A stretch of 42,236 nt of DNA, from NCBI GenBank assembly GCA_964420325.1, contig CAYQSU010000025.1, positions 1 through 42,236 of the forward strand, given 5' to 3'. This stretch comes from CAYQSU01 sp964420325 (GTDB lineage: Bacteria; Pseudomonadota; Alphaproteobacteria; Rhodospirillales; Defluviicoccaceae). Position numbers and translations under genes: made by a program. Positions 10,582-19,920 of this stretch are shown here, in pieces; the first letter of the stretch is position 1; each line of letters opens with the position of its first letter. The notes below the pieces were generated by a model. It saw only the letters and a program-made list of their open reading frames with translations. It was not told the DNA's origin and ran no database searches.

Positions 10582-13570
10582 GGAGACGCGTGCCCTCGGG
10601 ATCGAAGAAGCTGGGGTTGGCGACGGTCGCCGCGATAGTGCGGTCCTCGAGCGGGATGCGCACCTTCTGGCCGATGCGGTCGCGGCCGCTGCGGATCAGC
10701 GCCAGGGCGATCGACCGCCCGACGTTGGGGCTGAAGTAGCTCGAGGTGACGTGGCCGATCATCGGCATCGGCGGCCTCGACATCACCTCGCCGACGAGCT
10801 GGGCGCCTTCGGGCAGGACCTCGGACGGGTTGTCGGTCAGCAGGCCGACGAGCTGGTGGCGGTCCGCACGCGCGGCGTCGGCGCGCATCAGCGAGCGCCT
10901 GCCGAGAAAGTCCCTGTCCTTCTTGACCAGCCGCTCCAGGCCAAGATCGACCGGCGTCACCGTGCCGTCGGTCTCCTGGCCGGCGATGATGTAGCCCTTC
11001 TCGGCCCTGAGCACGTGCATCGCCTCGGTCCCGAACGGCGTGATGCCGTAGGGAGCGCCCGCGTCCATCAGCATCGTCCACAGCGAGAGGCCGTAGCGGG
11101 CCGGCACGCCGATCTCGAACGAGGGCTCGCCGGTGAAGCTGACCCGGAAGATCCGCGCCGGCAGCCCGGCGACCTCGGCCTCGCGCAGGCTCATGTGCGG
11201 GAACGCCCCGGCCGAGACGTCGATCTCGACGAGGCGCGCGACGAGTGTGCGGGCAAGCGGACCGCAGATCGACGCCGTGGCCCAGCTCTCGGTGACCGGC
11301 GTGAGATGGACCCGGAGGCCGGTCCACTCCGTCTGCAGCCATTCCTCGAGCCACGCCAGCACGCGGGCCGCGCCGCCGGAAGTGGTACTCATCAGGTAGT
11401 GGTGCTCGCCCAGCCGTGCCGTCACCCCGTCGTCGAAGACCATGCCGTCGTCGGTGCACATGAGGCCGTAGCGACAGCGTCCGATGGCGAGGCGATCCCA
11501 GGCGTTGGTATAGACGCGGTTGAGGAACTCGGCCGCATCCGGTCCCCGGATGTCGATCTTGCCGAGCGTGCTCGCATCGAGAAGGCCGATGGCGTTGCGG
11601 GCGGCGAGGCTCTCGCGCTGGACCGCCTCGTGCATGCCTTCGCCGTGCCTCGGGTAGTACCGCGGCCGCTTCCACAGGCCCACGTCCTCGAACACCGCGC
11701 CGGCGCGAACGTGCCAGGAATGCATCGGCGTCACGCGCTCGGGCTCGAACAGGGGACCGACCGTACGCCCGGCCAGCGCCCCGAAGGTGACCGGCGTATA
11801 AGGCGGGCGAAAGGTCGTGGTGCCGACGGCGGCGATGGGGGCGCCACGCACCGCCGCCAGAACCGCAAGACCGTGGACGTTGCCGGTCTTGCCCTGATCG
11901 GGCCCCATGCCGAGCGTGGTGTAGCGCTTGGCGAGCTCGGCGGCGTCGTAGCCTTCCCGCGCCGCGAGCTCGATGTCGGCGACCGTAACGTCGTTGTGCA
12001 GATCGACGAAGTGCTTGCTCCGTCGCCCGCCGGCCGGGGTCGGCACCACCCACAGCCGCCCCGGCAGCGCTTCCTCGACGTCCTCGGCCGATGGTCGCCT
12101 GCGCCGGGACGTCCTCTTGAAGCCGGCGTCCGACGCGGCCGTCACGCCGCAAGCAAGACCCTCGCCGAGGCAGCGATCGAGACCGAAGGTGCCGTTGGCG
12201 GCGCCGGTGGACCGCTGCCCGCGCTGCGCCGGCCAGCCGGGAACGAAGCAGGCAGTCTCGTCGACGTACCTGAGCCTTCCCCCCGACTGGGAGAACAGGT
12301 GGACGGCGGGATTCCAGCCGCCCGAGACCGCAACGACGTCGCAGGTGATGCGCCGCATCGCGCCGCGGACCGCATCGCCCGAGGACGAGAGCGCGAACAC
12401 CCGCGCCGCCTCGACCCGCCTGCGGCCCTCGACGGCGACGACGGCATAGCCGCTCAGCACCTCGATGCCCCTCTCCCTCGCCCTGTCCTGCAGAGGACCG
12501 GCAGCGGGTCGGACGTCGACGATCGCCTCGACCCGGACCCGGGCATCGGCGAGATCGATCGCCGTGCGGTAGGCGTCATCGTTGTTGGTGAACACGACGA
12601 CGCCGTCGCCCGCAGCCACGCCATACCGGTTGCAGTAGGCGCGAACGGCACCGGCCAGCATCACGCCCGGCCGGTCGTTGCCGGCAAACACGATCGGCCG
12701 TTCGATGGCACCGGTGGCCAGCACCACCTGCTTCGCGCGGACCGTCCACAGCCGTTCCCGCGTGCTCCCCGCGGCCGCCGTCGGCCCGGTGCTCCGGCGT
12801 TCGACGAGGCCGAGGAAGTTGTGATCGTAGTAGCCGAAGGCCGTCGTCCGCCGAAGGAGCCGCACCTCGGGCATGGCCGCAAGCTCGTTCGCCGCCTCCT
12901 CGACCCAGCGGGCGGCAGGCGCCTTGCCGACGGCCATCCGCTCGTCCAACAGCCGGCCGCCGAACTCCGGCTGCTGGTCGGCGACGATCACCCGCGCGCC
13001 TGCGCGCCCGGCGGCGAGCGCCGCGGCAAGGCCGGCAGGGCCGCCGCCGACGACGAGCACGTCCGTTTGGCCGTGCATCTTGTCATAGCGGTCCGGGTCG
13101 GGGCCATCGGGCGCCCGGCCGAGGCCCGCGGCGCGGCGGATGAGGCGCTCGTAGGTCATCCACCAACGGGGAGGCCACATGAACGTCTTGTAGTAGAAGC
13201 CGGCCGGAAGCAGGGCCTCCGCCCACTGCATCACCGCGCCCACGTCATGGTCGACCGAGGGCCAGGCATTGACGCTCGCCGCCGCGAGCCCGGCGTAGAG
13301 CTCGACCGAGGTCGCCGGAACGCCGGGCTGCGCCCGGGGGCCGGTCTCGAGCCGGACCAGCGCGTTGGGCTCCTCGACCCCTGACGAGAACACACCCCGC
13401 GGCCGATGGTACTTGAAGCTGCGGGCGACGAGCCTGACGCCGTTGGCAAGCAGCGCCGAGGCCAGCGTGTCGCCGGGATGGCCGTGAAAGGGCTTGCCGT
13501 TGAAGGTGAAGGCGAGGCTGCGCGAGCGGTCGATGCGGCCGCCGGCGGCGAGGCGATGGCCGCCGCTCAC
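10574..13570 (-). CDS. soxA: Sarcosine oxidase alpha subunit
   Basis: Large subunit of heterotetrameric sarcosine oxidase, 998 aa; binds NAD+ and tetrahydrofolate and helps convert sarcosine to glycine plus 5,10-methylene-THF or formaldehyde with H2O2. Seen: N-terminal ferredoxin-like Fer2_4 region (FTFNGKPFHGHPGDTLASAL), dinucleotide-binding VLVVGGGPAGLAAALAAG (about 170-187), a second nucleotide-binding segment ending VVAVSGGWNPAVHLFSQSGG, and a C-terminal aminomethyltransferase (GCV_T) domain starting near KRPRYYPR and containing STLGKIDIRGPDAAEFLNR. Overlaps soxD by 4 nt upstream and soxG by 8 nt downstream. Confidence 0.94.
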   Translation of the reverse strand: MSGGHRLAAGGRIDRSRSLAFTFNGKPFHGHPGDTLASALLANGVRLVARSFKYHRPRGVFSSGVEEPNALVRLETGPRAQPGVPATSVELYAGLAAASVNAWPSVDHDVGAVMQWAEALLPAGFYYKTFMWPPRWWMTYERLIRRAAGLGRAPDGPDPDRYDKMHGQTDVLVVGGGPAGLAAALAAGRAGARVIVADQQPEFGGRLLDERMAVGKAPAARWVEEAANELAAMPEVRLLRRTTAFGYYDHNFLGLVERRSTGPTAAAGSTRERLWTVRAKQVVLATGAIERPIVFAGNDRPGVMLAGAVRAYCNRYGVAAGDGVVVFTNNDDAYRTAIDLADARVRVEAIVDVRPAAGPLQDRARERGIEVLSGYAVVAVEGRRRVEAARVFALSSSGDAVRGAMRRITCDVVAVSGGWNPAVHLFSQSGGRLRYVDETACFVPGWPAQRGQRSTGAANGTFGLDRCLGEGLACGVTAASDAGFKRTSRRRRPSAEDVEEALPGRLWVVPTPAGGRRSKHFVDLHNDVTVADIELAAREGYDAAELAKRYTTLGMGPDQGKTGNVHGLAVLAAVRGAPIAAVGTTTFRPPYTPVTFGALAGRTVGPLFEPERVTPMHSWHVRAGAVFEDVGLWKRPRYYPRHGEGMHEAVQRESLAARNAIGLLDASTLGKIDIRGPDAAEFLNRVYTNAWDRLAIGRCRYGLMCTDDGMVFDDGVTARLGEHHYLMSTTSGGAARVLAWLEEWLQTEWTGLRVHLTPVTESWATASICGPLARTLVARLVEIDVSAGAFPHMSLREAEVAGLPARIFRVSFTGEPSFEIGVPARYGLSLWTMLMDAGAPYGITPFGTEAMHVLRAEKGYIIAGQETDGTVTPVDLGLERLVKKDRDFLGRRSLMRADAARADRHQLVGLLTDNPSEVLPEGAQLVGEVMSRPPMPMIGHVTSSYFSPNVGRSIALALIRSGRDRIGQKVRIPLEDRTIAATVANPSFFDPEGTRLHG

Positions 13571-13851
13571 GCTTCGTCCTCCGCCGGCGGCGCCTCGCCG
13601 ATCCGGTAGCTTCCGCGGATGGCGTTGGTCGCGGTGTCCCGTGCGACGTTGAACCAGCGGCGGCAGCCGGCGCTGTGCACCCAGCGCTCGTGGTGCATGC
13701 CCTTGGGGTTCTTGCGCATGAACAGGTAGGCCGCCCAGGCCTCGTCGTCGACCGCGGCCGGATCGGGCGGGCGGACGACATGGGCCTCGCCGCCATAGCC
13801 GAACTCGACCTCGTCACGCGGTCCGCACCACGGGCAGGGGATCAGCAGCAC
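13567..13851 (-). CDS. soxD: Sarcosine oxidase delta subunit
   Basis: Small zinc-binding subunit, 94 aa. Seen: N-terminal CPWCGPRDEVEFGYGGEA and, near the middle, WVHSAGCRRWFNVARDT; the C-x2-C plus H-x3-C set forms the usual zinc site. The sequence YLFMRKNPKGMHHERWVH is typical of the family. It lies 13 nt after soxB and overlaps soxA by 4 nt. Confidence 0.93.
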   Translation of the reverse strand: MLLIPCPWCGPRDEVEFGYGGEAHVVRPPDPAAVDDEAWAAYLFMRKNPKGMHHERWVHSAGCRRWFNVARDTATNAIRGSYRIGEAPPAEDEA

Positions 13852-13864
13852 GCCTCGAGCCCTC

Positions 13865-15112
13865 CTAATGCGCGACCGCGGCGGCGCCGTGCTCGTCGAT
13901 CAAGGCGCCGGTGACGAACCGCTCGAGGCCGAACGGCTCGTTCAGGGGATGCGGCCGATCCTCGGCGATGGTGTGGGCGAACACCCAGCCCGAGCCGGGG
14001 GTCGCCTTCCAGCCGCCGGTGCCCCAGCCGCCGTTGATGTAGAGGCCCCGCACCGGAGTGAGCGAGATGATCGGGCTCGCATCCGGCGAGATGTCGACGT
14101 TGCCGGCCCAGGTGCGCAGCATCCTGAGGCGGCTGAAGCAGGGAAACAGCCGGACGAGGGCCGCCATCTCCTGCTCGATGATCGCGAGGCTGCCGCGCGC
14201 CGCATAGCCGTTGGGGCGGTCGATGCCGGCGCCGATGACGAGCTCGCCCTTGTCCGACTGGCTCACGTACGCATGCACCCGGCTCGACATCACCACGCAG
14301 TCGATCACCGGATCAACCGGCTGGGAGACGAGCGCCTGCAAGGGATGCGTCTCGATGGGCAGCGTGAGGCCGGCCATGGCGGCGACCAGGCTCGTGTGCG
14401 CGGCGGCGGCGATCGCCACCTTCGCCGCCGTGATCGTCCCGCGGGTGGTCTCGACGCCGGTGACGCGATCGCCGTCGCGGAGGATGCCGGTCACCTCGCA
14501 GCGCTCGACGACGTCGACGCCGCGCGCATCCGCCGCCCGCGCCAACGCCCAGGCCGCGGCGTCGTGGCGGGCAACGCCGCCCCGTCGCTGCAGCGAGGCG
14601 CCGAGCACCGGCCAGCGGGCGTCGGCGGAGGTGTCGAGGATCGGCACCATGGCCTTGACCTGCTCGGTCGTCAACAGCTCGGAATCGATGCCGTTGAGAC
14701 GGATGGCGTTGACCCGGCGCGCAAGCTCCCGGAGATCGTCTTGGGTATGGGCCAGGTTGACCAAGCCCCGCTGGCTCACCATCAGGTTGAAGTTGAGCTC
14801 CTGGGACAGACCCTCGAACAGCCTGAGCGAGTGCTCGTACAGCCGCGCGCTCTCGTCCCTCAGGTAGTTGGAGCGGATGATGGTGGTGTTCCGCCCGGTG
14901 TTGCCGAGGCCGATCGAGCCCTTCTCGAGCACGGCCGTGTTGGTGATGCCGTGCTCCTTGGCGAGATAGTACGCCGTCGCCAGGCCATGGCCGCCGCCGC
15001 CGATGATGACGACCTCGTAACCGGCCTTCGGCTCCGGGCTCCGCCACGCCCTGGGCCAGCGGCGATGGCCGGTGAGCGCGTTGCGGGCGAGGCTGGCAAT
15101 CGAGTACTTCAT
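13865..15112 (-). CDS. soxB: Sarcosine oxidase beta subunit
   Basis: FAD/FMN-dependent catalytic subunit, 415 aa; demethylates sarcosine. Seen: EVVIIGGGGHGLATAYYLAK (FAD Rossmann motif, about residues 33-52), NTTIIRSNYLRDES following it, and C-terminal INGGWGTGGWKATPGSG, typical of DAO-family SoxB. The ATG at 15112 gives MKYSIASLARNALTGHR, the usual N-terminus of the family; the open frame extends 9 codons further upstream, which is not expected to be used. It is 51 nt downstream of fhs and 13 nt upstream of soxD, within one transcription unit. Confidence 0.93.
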   Translation of the reverse strand: MKYSIASLARNALTGHRRWPRAWRSPEPKAGYEVVIIGGGGHGLATAYYLAKEHGITNTAVLEKGSIGLGNTGRNTTIIRSNYLRDESARLYEHSLRLFEGLSQELNFNLMVSQRGLVNLAHTQDDLRELARRVNAIRLNGIDSELLTTEQVKAMVPILDTSADARWPVLGASLQRRGGVARHDAAAWALARAADARGVDVVERCEVTGILRDGDRVTGVETTRGTITAAKVAIAAAAHTSLVAAMAGLTLPIETHPLQALVSQPVDPVIDCVVMSSRVHAYVSQSDKGELVIGAGIDRPNGYAARGSLAIIEQEMAALVRLFPCFSRLRMLRTWAGNVDISPDASPIISLTPVRGLYINGGWGTGGWKATPGSGWVFAHTIAEDRPHPLNEPFGLERFVTGALIDEHGAAAVAH

Positions 15113-15163
15113 GCGGGGTCCGATGGCGCCTGCCCGCACCGTCCGAGCGGCCGCCGCGCCGGT

Positions 15164-16900
15164 TCAGAACAGGCCATAGATCGCCCCCGTCGCATCGACG
15201 CCGATCGTGTTCGCCGACGGCATCCGGGGCAGGCCCGGCATGGTCATGATGTCGCCGCACACCACCACCAGGAACTCGGCGCCGCCGGCGAGCCTGAGTT
15301 CGCGGATCGGCACGACGTGGTTGCTAGGCGCGCCCCGGAGGTTGGGATCGGTCGAGAAGCTGTACTGGGTCTTGGCGATGCAGACGGGATAGTGGCCGTA
15401 GCCCGCGGCCTGCAGCTCGACGAAGCGGTTGCGGATCCTCTTGTCGGCGATGATCCCCTGGGCGCCGTAGGTGCGCTGGGCGACGGTGCGGACCTTGTCC
15501 CACAGGCTCACGTCGTCGCCGTAGAGGAGGCGGAACCGTGCCGGGTTCTCGTCGATGGTGCGCACCACGGCGCGCGCCAGGTCCTCGGCCCCGGCGCTGC
15601 CCAACGCCCAGTGGTCGGCGACGATGGCCTCGACCTCGAGCTCGGCGCAGAGCTGGCGCACGAGATCGAGCTCGGCCTCGGTGTCGGTGGTGAAGCGGTT
15701 GATTGCGACGATCACCGGCAGGCCGTAGCTCCTGACGTTCTCGACATGGCGGTTGAGGTTCTCCGCGCCCTTGGCGAGCGCCGCCATGTTCTCGCTTGTT
15801 AGCGTCTCCCTGGCCGCCCCGCCGTGCATCTTCAGCGCGCGCACGCTCGCCACCACGACCGCGATGTCCGGCCTGAGGCCGGACTTGCGGCACTTGATGT
15901 TGAAGAACTTCTCGGCGCCGAGGTCGGCCCCGAAGCCGGCCTCGGTGACCACGTAGTCGGCGAGCTTGAGGGCGGCCTTGGTCGCCAGCACCGAGTTGCA
16001 GCCGTGCGCGATGTTGCCGAACGGACCGCCGTGCACCAGCGCCGGGTTGTTTTCCAGCGTCTGCACCAGGTTGGGCATCAGCGCATCCTTGAGCAGCGCC
16101 GTCATCGCGCCGTGGGCCGAGAGGTCGCGGGCCAGCACCGGCCTGCGGTCGAAGGTCTCGGCGACGATGATGTTGCCGAGGCGGCGCTGCAGATCGTCCA
16201 GGTCCTCGGCCAGGCAGAAGATCGCCATCACCTCCGAGGCGACGGTGATGTCGAAGCCGTCCTGGCGCGGGAAGCCGTTGGCGACGCCGCCCAGGCTGCA
16301 GACGATGTCGCGCAGCGCCCGGTCGTTCATGTCGACCACCCGCCGCCAGGCGATGCGCCGCTCGTCGATCTTGAGCTGGTTGCCCCAGTAGATGTGGTTG
16401 TCGAGAAGCGCGGCGAGCAGGTTGTTGGCGGCGCCGATGGCGTGAAAGTCGCCGGTGAAGTGGAGGTTGATGTCGGTCATCGGCACGACCTGGGCGTAGC
16501 CGCCGCCGGCGGCGCCGCCCTTCATCCCGAAGCAGGGACCGAGCGAGGGCTCGCGGAGACAGATCATCGCCCGCCGGCCGATGCGGTTGAGCGCGTCGCC
16601 GAGACCGACGGTGGTCGTCGTCTTGCCCTCGCCGGCCGGGGTCGGCGTCACCGCCGAGACCAGGATCAGCCGGCCGTCGGGGCGGTCGGCGAGCGACTTC
16701 AGGTAGTCGAGCGAGATCTTGGCCTTGAAGTGGCCGAACGGCTCCAGCGCCTCGTAGGGAATGCCGAGGCGGTCGCGGGCGAGCTCGCCGATCCGCTGCA
16801 TCGGTGCGGCCCGGGCGATGTCGATGTCGCTCCGCGGCTCGCGGTGCAGGCCCGCCAGGTGGCCCTGCGCCACCCTCGGGCTGGGTTGCAGGCTCGTCAA
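15164..16900 (-). CDS. fhs: Formate--tetrahydrofolate ligase
   Basis: ATP-dependent synthesis of 10-formyl-THF from formate and THF, 578 aa. Seen: P-loop TPTPAGEGKTTTTVGL (85-100), SLGPCFGMKGGAAGGGYAQV, LHFTGDFHAIGAANNLLAAL and EAGFGADLGAEKFFNIKCR, all hallmarks of the family. The start is TTG: an AGGAGG sequence lies about 7 nt upstream (around 16908-16913) and no nearer ATG or GTG fits. First gene of the one-carbon cluster, linking folate-bound C1 units from sarcosine with formate, which FdsABG oxidises. A 155-nt gap separates it from the small gene upstream. Confidence 0.95.
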   Translation of the reverse strand: MTSLQPSPRVAQGHLAGLHREPRSDIDIARAAPMQRIGELARDRLGIPYEALEPFGHFKAKISLDYLKSLADRPDGRLILVSAVTPTPAGEGKTTTTVGLGDALNRIGRRAMICLREPSLGPCFGMKGGAAGGGYAQVVPMTDINLHFTGDFHAIGAANNLLAALLDNHIYWGNQLKIDERRIAWRRVVDMNDRALRDIVCSLGGVANGFPRQDGFDITVASEVMAIFCLAEDLDDLQRRLGNIIVAETFDRRPVLARDLSAHGAMTALLKDALMPNLVQTLENNPALVHGGPFGNIAHGCNSVLATKAALKLADYVVTEAGFGADLGAEKFFNIKCRKSGLRPDIAVVVASVRALKMHGGAARETLTSENMAALAKGAENLNRHVENVRSYGLPVIVAINRFTTDTEAELDLVRQLCAELEVEAIVADHWALGSAGAEDLARAVVRTIDENPARFRLLYGDDVSLWDKVRTVAQRTYGAQGIIADKRIRNRFVELQAAGYGHYPVCIAKTQYSFSTDPNLRGAPSNHVVPIRELRLAGGAEFLVVVCGDIMTMPGLPRMPSANTIGVDATGAIYGLF

Positions 16901-17055
16901 CGCCGGTCCTCCTGCGAGCCGGTTGCGTTCTCGGGCGCTCGCCGACGTTGTGCGACAAAACGCAACGAAATGCGAGCCCTTTGCGGCTGACGCCGACGTC
17001 GCGGCCGCCCCTACTGGACCGGTGCTGAGAGATCAGGCCTGGTGCCGGCCGAGGC

Positions 17056-17337
17056 TCAGGACGGCGCTCCCGGTGCCGGCGGCGCCACCGGCTGGCCACA
17101 GAACGGACAGAGCGCGAAGGCAAGCACGGCCCGCCGCTCGGCGTCCGAGAGGCCGCGCTCGGCGAGGAGCCGCTCGATCTCGGCGACCAGATCGCGGTGA
17201 CGGACCAGCTCGCGGCACGCCGGCGATCCTTCGCCCGCGCCGCACTCCTCGAGGACGAGCGCGTCGGCGCGACCGCCGGCAAGCCCGAGACCGACTCCGC
17301 CCGCCACGGTCGCGAGGAGAAAACCCCGGCGATCCAT
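17056..17337 (-). CDS. Small exported protein with TAT-like signal, function unknown
   Basis: Protein of 93 aa that I do not recognise. Seen: MDRRGFLLATVAGGVG, a twin-arginine-like signal with a short hydrophobic core and likely cleavage after GRADA; then a mature part of about 68 residues with LEECGAGEGSPACREL, a charged helix (HRDLVAEIERLLAERGL), and a C-terminal CPFCGQPV. The four cysteines, two as C-x2-C, suggest a metal or redox site. A perfect AGGAGG lies 5 nt before the ATG, good evidence that it is translated. It precedes fhs in the same direction but with a 155-nt gap, so co-transcription is uncertain. Confidence 0.7.
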   Translation of the reverse strand: MDRRGFLLATVAGGVGLGLAGGRADALVLEECGAGEGSPACRELVRHRDLVAEIERLLAERGLSDAERRAVLAFALCPFCGQPVAPPAPGAPS

Positions 17338-17595
17338 CCTTACCTCCTGCGCCTGATGGCCAGAACGCTCCGACCATACGAGGCCCGGGCGCCGACGGCA
17401 AGGCCCCGTGCACCGCAGCCGGCACCGAAGCGCGGCGTCGAGGTCCGTATCCCTGGTGCCGGCCGTCTGCTATCAGTGCCGCGTGCACGGCCGGAGGCGA
17501 CGGATGCGAAGAAGACGAGCCACTTCGGCGAGGATCCGGCGGCGACCAGCGCAGCGTCGTCCGGAGGGCGCCGGCGCGGAGCGGGCCCGCGCGGC

Positions 17596-18582
17596 ATGAA
17601 GCTCGCCCCGATCGTCGGCCTCGCCGCCGGTCTCGTCGCGGTGTCGCTGTTGCTGATCTGGCAGGGGCTCGCCGAGGTCGCCGGCATCCTCGCCAAGGCC
17701 GGCCCGGGCCTCCTCTTGCTGACGCTGATCGAGCCGCCGAACCAGCTGCTGTGGGCCACCGCCTGGCACCGCCTCTTCCTCCGCCAGGGGCGGCCGCCGT
17801 TCGCGAGGACGTTCTCGGCGAGCTGGATGGGGGCGGCGGTCAACACGCTCCTGCCGGTGGCCTCGGTCGGCGGCGATCTGATCAAGGCGAGAGTGCTGGC
17901 GCTGTGGGGCCACTCGGCCGTCGCGGCGCTGTCGACGGTGGTCGTCGACAAGACGGTCCAGGCGCTCTCCGTCCTCGTCGTCGGCGTCATCGGCGTCGTC
18001 CTGCTGGCGGCGATGGTTCCGGATCGGCGGATCGTCCTCGGCGCCGCCGCAGGCGCGCTCGCCCTCGCCCTCGGCATCGGCGGCTTCATCGCCCTGCAGC
18101 TCGCCGGCAGCTTCACGCGGCTCGCCCGCCTCGTCGACCGCGTGATGGGCAGCGGGCGCGGCGGCCGCCTCGTCGTCGGCGCCGAGCAGCTCGACGCGGC
18201 GGTCCGCTCGATCTACCGCCGGCCGCTGGCGATCGCCTCCGCCTGCAGCGTCCTCCTCGCCGCCCAGCTCATGCTGGTCTCCGAGGTGCTGCTGGCGGCG
18301 TACCTGATGGGAAGCCCGATCGGCGTCGGCGAGGCCCTGCTCCTCAAGGCGCTGACCACGGCGATCCGCGGCTTCTCGTTCGCCATCCCCTCGGGCCTCG
18401 GCGTCCAGGAAGGAGGCTACATCCTTGTCGGCGGCCTCGTCGGCCTGCCGCCCGATCTGATGCTGGCGCTGTCGCTGGCGACGCGGGTGCGCGAGGTCGT
18501 GCCGAGCGTGCCGCTGCTGTTGGCGTGGCAGCGGGTCGAGGCCCGGGCACTGATGCGCCGCCGCATCGCTGCCGGCGACTGA
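17596..18582 (+). CDS. Lysylphosphatidylglycerol synthase/HpnL-like flippase-fold membrane protein
   Basis: Integral membrane protein of 328 aa with about eight hydrophobic segments. Seen: VNTLLPVASVGGDLIKARVL (about residues 77-96) and GFSFAIPSGLGVQEGGYILV (about 259-278), the two conserved loops of the UPF0104/HpnL/AglD-like family. Members are thought to move or modify lipids; some lie in hopanoid loci, but no hopanoid gene is present here. The frame is open upstream to 17197, but that part is proline- and arginine-rich and the hydrophobic N-terminus begins at the ATG at 17596. Diverges from the small TAT gene, with 258 nt between them. Confidence 0.8.
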   Translation: MKLAPIVGLAAGLVAVSLLLIWQGLAEVAGILAKAGPGLLLLTLIEPPNQLLWATAWHRLFLRQGRPPFARTFSASWMGAAVNTLLPVASVGGDLIKARVLALWGHSAVAALSTVVVDKTVQALSVLVVGVIGVVLLAAMVPDRRIVLGAAAGALALALGIGGFIALQLAGSFTRLARLVDRVMGSGRGGRLVVGAEQLDAAVRSIYRRPLAIASACSVLLAAQLMLVSEVLLAAYLMGSPIGVGEALLLKALTTAIRGFSFAIPSGLGVQEGGYILVGGLVGLPPDLMLALSLATRVREVVPSVPLLLAWQRVEARALMRRRIAAGD

Positions 18583-18617
18583 TGCCGGCGCGCGGCAGAC
18601 CGGCGGCGGGCCCGGGG

Positions 18618-19118
18618 CTACGCGGCGGCGATGGCCTCGGCGGGAACCTTGGCGCGCACCTGCCGGCCGAGGAACTCGAGCAGCACGATCACTCGTTCTC
18701 GGTCGGCAAGGCCGCAGAAGCGGCCGATCAGCTCGGCGAACGGCCCCTCGACGATGCGCACGGGATCGCCGTGGCGGAGGCCGTCGGCGGGCGACAGGCG
18801 GTCGAAGGCGCCCTTCGCCTCGTGGGCGCGGATCGCCTCGACGACGCCGGCCGGCACGCGGGTCGGCAGCTCGCCGTGGCGGACCACGCCGGAGACGCCG
18901 ACCGTCGACAGGATCGGCCGCCAGCGCTCGCGGACCATGTCGAGGGCGACGAACAGGTAACGCGGGAACAGGGGCCGCGTCACCTCTTCGGTCCGCCGGG
19001 CGTGGCGCCGGCGCCGGCGGTAGCGCGGCAGATAGGCGGTGAACCCCTGCCGCTCGAGGTTCTCAAGCGCGCGGGCCTCGGCGTGCGCATGGGTGTAGAC
19101 CACGTACCAGCCGGTCAT
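18618..19118 (-). CDS. NusG/RfaH-family transcription elongation factor (specialised paralogue)
   Basis: Protein of 166 aa with the NusG layout: N-terminal NGN domain (MTGWYVVYTHAHAEARALEN, then FTAYLPRYRRRRRHARR and PLFPRYLFVALDM), followed by a KOW-type domain (LRHGDPVRIVEGPFAELIG, about residues 110-128). Such paralogues act on surface-polysaccharide operons as anti-terminators. Its ATG overlaps the stop of the winged-helix regulator gene by 4 nt, so both proteins are made together. This coupling and the operator shared with the leg region point to glycan gene control. The target transcript element is not visible in the window. Confidence 0.85.
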   Translation of the reverse strand: MTGWYVVYTHAHAEARALENLERQGFTAYLPRYRRRRRHARRTEEVTRPLFPRYLFVALDMVRERWRPILSTVGVSGVVRHGELPTRVPAGVVEAIRAHEAKGAFDRLSPADGLRHGDPVRIVEGPFAELIGRFCGLADRERVIVLLEFLGRQVRAKVPAEAIAAA

Positions 19119-19795
19119 GCTCCCGCGCTCCCCTGGCGGGCGGCGGCCGGGCCGCGCGAGACCCGGAGCAGCGCCGGCGCGATCACCCGGTCGGCATCGA
19201 GCCCGGCGTCGCGCGCCGCCCGCACCATCGCATCGAAGGTGTCCTGTGGGCGCCGGGTGTCGGTGACCACGACCGCGAACCCCGAGGCGCCGTCGCGGCG
19301 CTTGAGCGCGTCGCCGAGGGAGGCGACGACCGGCCGCCCGGCACAGTGTACCGCCCCGGTGCCGGGGTCGATGACGCAGTCGACCTCGATCCCGCACTCC
19401 CCCGCGCTGAGCACGGCGATCTCGGCGAGCTCGCCGCTGCCGGCGAGAGCGACCCTGGCGAGGCCCCTCGCCTGGCACTCGGCGAACACGTCCGAACAGC
19501 CGCGCCGGGCGTCGCGGAAGAACTTGAACGAAAGGGTGAGATACTCGCCGGTCAACCGGGTCTTCTCGGCGAACCCCCCGGGCGTGAGATAATAGGCGTA
19601 GCGGTTGAGCGGTGCCTGCCTGACCTTGACCAGGCCCTTGCGCACGCAGCGCCTGAGGTAGGCGTTGGCGAGGCCGAGGGCGATGCCGAGCTCGCTGGAG
19701 AGCGAGCGCTGGGTGATGGCGCTGTCGCGCTCGACGGCAGTGAGCACGCCCAGCATGATGGCAGTCTCGCGCGCACTGTCACCGGAGCCTTGCAT
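19115..19795 (-). CDS. Winged-helix transcription regulator with C-terminal Rossmann-like domain
   Basis: Protein of 226 aa. Seen: an N-terminal winged helix (about residues 12-75) with recognition-helix region RSLSSELGIALGLANAYLRR and wing YYLTPGGFAEKT; a linker rich in aromatic residues; and a C-terminal Rossmann-like domain starting ARVALAGSGELAEIAVL (about 114-130) that resembles the nucleotide- or ligand-sensing half of sugar-modifying proteins. The ATG at 19795 has GGAGAGGA just upstream; the frame extends further but is low-complexity. Two GTTCA-N5-TGAAC palindromes lie 100-142 bp upstream, one inside the promoter spacer, so autoregulation is likely. I know similar regulators beside NusG-like genes in alphaproteobacterial exopolysaccharide loci; the ligand is unknown. 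Confidence 0.75.
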   Translation of the reverse strand: MQGSGDSARETAIMLGVLTAVERDSAITQRSLSSELGIALGLANAYLRRCVRKGLVKVRQAPLNRYAYYLTPGGFAEKTRLTGEYLTLSFKFFRDARRGCSDVFAECQARGLARVALAGSGELAEIAVLSAGECGIEVDCVIDPGTGAVHCAGRPVVASLGDALKRRDGASGFAVVVTDTRRPQDTFDAMVRAARDAGLDADRVIAPALLRVSRGPAAARQGSAGA

Positions 19796-19885
19796 GTCCT
19801 CTCCCGGTTGCGCCCGCCCTCGGGCCGCCTGGCACGGCCGCCGCCCGCGCCGTCTGCGGCCGGGCGCGACCCGCCACGACCCGGC

Positions 19886-19914
19886 GTCTACCACGTTCAC
19901 GCGCTGAACGTCAA
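19886..19914 (-). promoter_or_regulatory. Predicted promoter of the winged-helix/NusG operon
   Basis: Minus-strand TTGACG (19914-19909), 17-nt spacer, GTAGAC (19891-19886), or 18 nt to TAGACG. The -35 box is identical to that of the legC promoter. Operator B fills the spacer, and operator C ends 6 nt upstream of the -35 box. Confidence 0.45.
19894..19910. promoter_or_regulatory. Palindromic operator, site B
   Basis: CGTTCACGCGCTGAACG, arms CGTTCA/TGAACG with a 5-nt spacer. It occupies the spacer between the predicted -35 and -10 boxes, a position that would repress. Confidence 0.7.
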
Positions 19915-19920
19915 CGCTTC

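Noticed and set aside
19829..19846. TGGCACG-like sigma-54 promoter near the regulator gene
   Set aside because: The -12 half reads CCGC and it points into the gene-poor stretch with no gene downstream on that strand.
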